Shown here: positions 5,827-8,644 of the stretch, in pieces | Layout of the letters: the number at the start of each line of letters is the position of its first letter | Numbering within the stretch: position 1 is the stretch's first letter | NCBI GenBank assembly: GCA_017958935.1 | Contig: JAGDBR010000330.1 | Span: 1-8,644 of the forward strand | Reading direction: 5' to 3' | Length of the DNA: 8,644 nt | Source: Lachnospiraceae bacterium | GTDB taxonomy: Bacteria; Bacillota_A; Clostridia; Lachnospirales; Lachnospiraceae | Program-made: the position numbers and the translations under genes | Notes under the pieces: model-generated | Seen by the model: the letters and a program-made list of their open reading frames with translations, nothing else | Databases searched by the model: none | Told to the model about the DNA's origin: nothing

Positions 5827-6713
5827 GTTTGTTTCAGCGCGTGAAGGAGTTTTTCCAGACGCACATCAGGGCCCATATGACGAGCAAGGCCGCGGTGATC
5901 GCCGTGACCGTGCTTTGCGTGCTTTCCCTGAGCGTCCAGTACTTCCGCCAGGACACGGCCCTCGCGCCCGCAACGATCCTCGGGGCGGTCATCGTGCCGT
6001 TCCAGCAGGGCATCAACGACATCGGCGGCTTCCTGTTCAAGAGCGAGCAGGAAAAGCTGACGCTGGACGAGGCCCGGTCGCAGCTCGAGGCGCTGCAGGA
6101 GGACTATGACGCGCTGCTTCGGGAGCGCGAAGAACTGCAGTCGATCCGGATCGAGAACCAGGAGCTCCGCGCGCTGCTCGCGATGAAGAAGCGGCTCGGC
6201 AGCTATGAATCCGAGGCCGCCGAGATCATCGGGAACGACGGCACGAATGTCTTCGAGCGCTTCACGATCAACAAGGGAAGCGTCGACGGCGTGAAAGTGA
6301 ACATGAACATCGTCAGCAAGGACGGCCTCGTCGGCTACGTGTCGCAGGTCGGCCTGAACTACGCTGTCGTCACGACGATCGTCGAGGACGGCGTCCGGGT
6401 CTCGGCCATGACGAAGAACGGCGGACGGACCTGCATCGTGACGGGCAGCCTGGAGAACCGCGGACAGAACGTCCTGCGGCTGGACAACGCGCTCTCGTCG
6501 ATCGATTTCACGCTGGACGGCACGCTCGTGACCTCCGACATCTCTGACCGTTTCCTGCCCGGCATCCCGATCGGCTACGCGCAGGGGATGACCGTGTCCG
6601 CGGACGGGCTGACGCAGTCCGGAACGGTCCTGACGGCCGTCGATTTCACGAACCTGCATTCCGTCCTGATCCTGACCGAGCTGAAGGAAGGAAAGGAGGA
6701 CGCGAAGCCATGA
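5823..6713 (+). CDS. mreC: Rod shape-determining protein MreC
   Basis: MreC is a bitopic protein of the elongation complex that contacts PBP2 outside the membrane and helps organise sidewall peptidoglycan synthesis. The 296 residues include a short cytoplasmic start, a membrane segment at about 23-41 (AAVIAVTVLCVLSLSVQYF), a coiled coil from about 73 to 125 (heptad-like SQLEALQEDYDALLREREEL), and the beta-rich domain with INKGSVDGVKVNM, DGLVGYVSQVG, and FLPGIPIGYAQG near the end. The start is ATG 5823, with AAAGAGGA (5807-5814) 8 nt upstream, and it overlaps the radC stop (ATGA). The same frame stays open upstream to 5532, but that part merely overlaps radC. The stop overlaps mreD, again as ATGA. 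The mreB that normally precedes mreC is absent here. Confidence 0.95.
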   Translation: MSLFQRVKEFFQTHIRAHMTSKAAVIAVTVLCVLSLSVQYFRQDTALAPATILGAVIVPFQQGINDIGGFLFKSEQEKLTLDEARSQLEALQEDYDALLREREELQSIRIENQELRALLAMKKRLGSYESEAAEIIGNDGTNVFERFTINKGSVDGVKVNMNIVSKDGLVGYVSQVGLNYAVVTTIVEDGVRVSAMTKNGGRTCIVTGSLENRGQNVLRLDNALSSIDFTLDGTLVTSDISDRFLPGIPIGYAQGMTVSADGLTQSGTVLTAVDFTNLHSVLILTELKEGKEDAKP

Positions 6714-7237
6714 CGAAGCTGAAACGGACTTTTGTCATCGCGGTCACGATCGCGGTCTGCTACGTTCTCCAGTTCATCGTGTTCCCGCGGATCCCGCATC
6801 TTCTGGCGGTCCCGAACATGCTGCTTTGCGCGGCCATCTCGATCGGCTTCCTGTACGGACGCACGGTCGGCCTGGCTTCCGGCGTGGTCTGCGGCCTTCT
6901 GTGGGATCTTCTGGGCCTGGGCATCCCGGGCTTCTATACGCTGCTGTTTGCGTGGCTCGGCTACCTGAACGGCCTGATCTCGGAAAAACTGGAATCCGAG
7001 ATCATTGCCGTGCTGTTTCTGTTCCTTGCGGCGAACGAAGCCGTCTTCCACGTGTACGTATTCGCGGTAGGCTACCTGTTCAACAAGCGGTTCCGCCTGC
7101 CGGGCTATATTTTCGACGCATTGCTGCCGGAACTCCTGCTGTCGCTGATCGCGTTCATCGTGATCCACGGCATCCTGCTGTTCATCATCCGGAAGTGGGA
7201 TCTGCGCATCAATAAGGGTGAGATCCGCGTTGTTTAG
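6710..7237 (+). CDS. mreD: Rod shape-determining protein MreD
   Basis: MreD is a small integral membrane protein that works with MreC and the RodA-PBP2 synthase; its exact role is unknown. The 175 residues are almost all hydrophobic. I see five or six membrane segments, at roughly 7-26, 33-50, 54-70, 72-90, 97-122 and 138-163. The PNMLLCAAISIGFLYGRTVGLASGVVCGLLWDLL region matches the family pattern of a small-residue-rich segment followed by GLxWDLL. The start is ATG 6710, with AAAGGAGGA (6692-6700) 9 nt upstream, overlapping mreC by 4 nt. TAG at 7235-7237 overlaps the next gene by 8 nt if that gene begins at TTG 7230. MreD is poorly conserved, so the call leans on context as well as topology. 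Confidence 0.88.
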   Translation: MTKLKRTFVIAVTIAVCYVLQFIVFPRIPHLLAVPNMLLCAAISIGFLYGRTVGLASGVVCGLLWDLLGLGIPGFYTLLFAWLGYLNGLISEKLESEIIAVLFLFLAANEAVFHVYVFAVGYLFNKRFRLPGYIFDALLPELLLSLIAFIVIHGILLFIIRKWDLRINKGEIRVV

Positions 7238-8644
7238 GGATTTTGCGGACAATTTCAGAAAGAGCATGGCACGGTTTTTCAGGAACCGTGTCCTTGTGCT
7301 GGGCCTCGTGCTGGTGCCGGTCCTGATCATCATCGTCGTCCGCATGTTCCAGCTGCAGATCGTCCGCGGGCAGGACTATTACGACGACTATGTCCGGACG
7401 ACGAAGCGGGAGGTCAGCATCCCCGCGATGCGCGGCAGCATCTACGACCGGAACGGCGTGCTGCTGGCCGGGAACATCGTGACTTACAACGTCACGCTGA
7501 CCGACGGCAATTACTACTCGAAAGCGAACGGCGATTTCAACAAGATGATCCTGCAGCTGAGCCGGCTGCTGAAGAAGTACGGGACGAAGGTGCGCGCTAC
7601 GCTGCCGGTCACGGTGGACGAGACCGGTTCCTTCGTGTACGCGGGCTCGGACGCGCGCGTACGCATCCTGATCCGCGACGTCTACGGGACGAAGAAGATC
7701 GCCGAACTGGCCGAAGAGGGCATCGACGCTTACGCGTACCCGTGCGAAAAGGTCATGACGGACCTGATGACGATCTACAACTTCACCTCAAAATGGGTGG
7801 AGTGGCAGGATTATACGAACGAAGAGATCCTGGACATCTGCAATGTCCGCTATACGGTCGCCGCGACGGCGTTCACGCGCTACATCACGCCGGTCGTCTG
7901 TTCGGACGTCACCGACGAGGTGCGCGCGGCCGTGTCGGAGAGCATGCACGATCTGGCCGGCGTGAACATCGAAGAGGCTTACGAGCGCGTCTATTACGAC
8001 TCGGAATGCTTCTCCTGCATCCTCGGCTATGTCGGTTCCATCACGACCGAAGAGATCGAAGAGCGGAACGCGCAGGGCGGGTCCTACATCGTCGGCGACA
8101 CGATCGGCAAGGACGGCATCGAGAGCGCCTACGAGACCTATCTGCAGGGGCAGAAGGGCACGAAGACGATCTACGTCAACAATATCGGCATGATCCTCGA
8201 GGAGGAAGTGACGAAAGAACCCGTCCGCGGGAACGACGTCTACCTCTCGATCGACGCGAAGATGACGATCGCGGCCTACAACGTGGCGGAGCAGCAGCTC
8301 GCCGGCGTGGTCGTCAACCATCTGTACGAGGGCACGGACTACGATCCGGAGGTCGCGTACGAGAACGCGAACTACCTGCTGCCGATCCGGGACGTGTTCT
8401 GGCAGATGATCAACAACAACATCATCTCGGTGCGCGCCTTCGCGGACGAGGACGCGTCGGAAACCGAACGCGCGATGGAAGAGAAGCGCATCGCCAGGAA
8501 GGCGGAAGTCACCGCGCGCATGAAGACCTACCTGCAGGAGCGCGGCACGACGCCGGTCAGCGAAGAGGACCGGTACATGCGCGATTACATCGGCTATCTG
8601 TACACCTACATGGTGGAAAAGAACTATATCCGCACGGCGCTGAT
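7230..8644 (+). CDS. mrdA: PBP2-type elongation penicillin-binding protein (N-terminal part, cut by the window end)
   Basis: An uninterrupted frame runs from 7230 past the last base (471 codons here); the gene continues beyond the window. After a basic start comes a membrane anchor at about residues 21-38. The PBP dimerisation-domain motif MRGSIYDRNGVLLAGN begins at 67, with ILGYVGSITTEEIEER further on and IGKDGIESAYE at about 292-302. DVYLSIDAKMTIAAYNVAEQQLAG (from 337) marks the usual entry to the transpeptidase domain. The next 110 residues do not look like the expected continuation and resemble the extra segment I know from Lachnospiraceae PBP2s; the SxxK site would lie past the window. 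The start is probably TTG 7230, with AAGGGTGA (7214-7221) 8 nt upstream; ATG 7266 is the alternative, with a poorer site. Its product should crosslink sidewall peptidoglycan with RodA and MreC. FtsI/SpoVD-type is less likely given mreCD. Confidence 0.9.
   Translation, partial: MFRDFADNFRKSMARFFRNRVLVLGLVLVPVLIIIVVRMFQLQIVRGQDYYDDYVRTTKREVSIPAMRGSIYDRNGVLLAGNIVTYNVTLTDGNYYSKANGDFNKMILQLSRLLKKYGTKVRATLPVTVDETGSFVYAGSDARVRILIRDVYGTKKIAELAEEGIDAYAYPCEKVMTDLMTIYNFTSKWVEWQDYTNEEILDICNVRYTVAATAFTRYITPVVCSDVTDEVRAAVSESMHDLAGVNIEEAYERVYYDSECFSCILGYVGSITTEEIEERNAQGGSYIVGDTIGKDGIESAYETYLQGQKGTKTIYVNNIGMILEEEVTKEPVRGNDVYLSIDAKMTIAAYNVAEQQLAGVVVNHLYEGTDYDPEVAYENANYLLPIRDVFWQMINNNIISVRAFADEDASETERAMEEKRIARKAEVTARMKTYLQERGTTPVSEEDRYMRDYIGYLYTYMVEKNYIRTAL

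Noticed and set aside
5766..6659. 297-codon open frame on the - strand
   Set aside because: It is antisense to mreC, of low-complexity Arg/Asp/Val/Leu composition, with no motif.

Overview
The window is GC-rich, with strong use of G/C-ending codons, ATG/GTG/TTG starts, well-matched Shine-Dalgarno sites and sigma-A-type promoters. Every recognisable gene lies on the + strand. Gene content and order (telA, rplS, lepB, then murF-miaA-ynbB-radC-mreC-mreD-PBP2) point to a Firmicutes chromosome. The PBP2 appears to carry an extra segment in its transpeptidase region that I associate with Lachnospiraceae. A GC-rich member of the Clostridia is the best guess; this is inferred from remembered gene order and protein features, not from a search.

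Layout: (1) 1-327 is the C-terminal end of a TelA-family toxic-anion-resistance protein. (2) 328-486 holds a clear extended -10 promoter with a dyad centred on its -10 box, then a leader of about 100 nt with small hairpins. (3) 487-834 is rplS (ribosomal protein bL19), closed by a strong two-tier hairpin terminator. (4) A second extended -10 promoter at 908-936 drives lepB (964-1524). From there eight genes run without a visible terminator: lepB, murF, miaA, ynbB, radC, mreC, mreD and a PBP2-type gene cut by the window edge. Most junctions overlap by a few bases (8 nt, 29 nt, ATGA, ATGA, 8 nt), so translational coupling is likely. The one real gap (50 nt, ynbB to radC) holds a 9-bp hairpin running into the radC ribosome-binding site.

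Together this is a housekeeping and envelope-growth block. LepB matures secreted proteins, MurF finishes the cytoplasmic peptidoglycan precursor, and MreC, MreD and PBP2 belong to the elongation machinery that inserts it. MiaA modifies tRNA, YnbB is a PLP enzyme of unclear physiology, and RadC is a JAMM-fold protein of unsettled role.

I see no mobile element, CRISPR array, tRNA or rRNA, and no clearly new system. The points most worth a second look are a signal peptidase with Arg where the catalytic Lys should be, the absence of mreB from between radC and mreC, the dyad on the rplS promoter, the switch-like pairing at the rplS terminator, and the radC-proximal hairpin.
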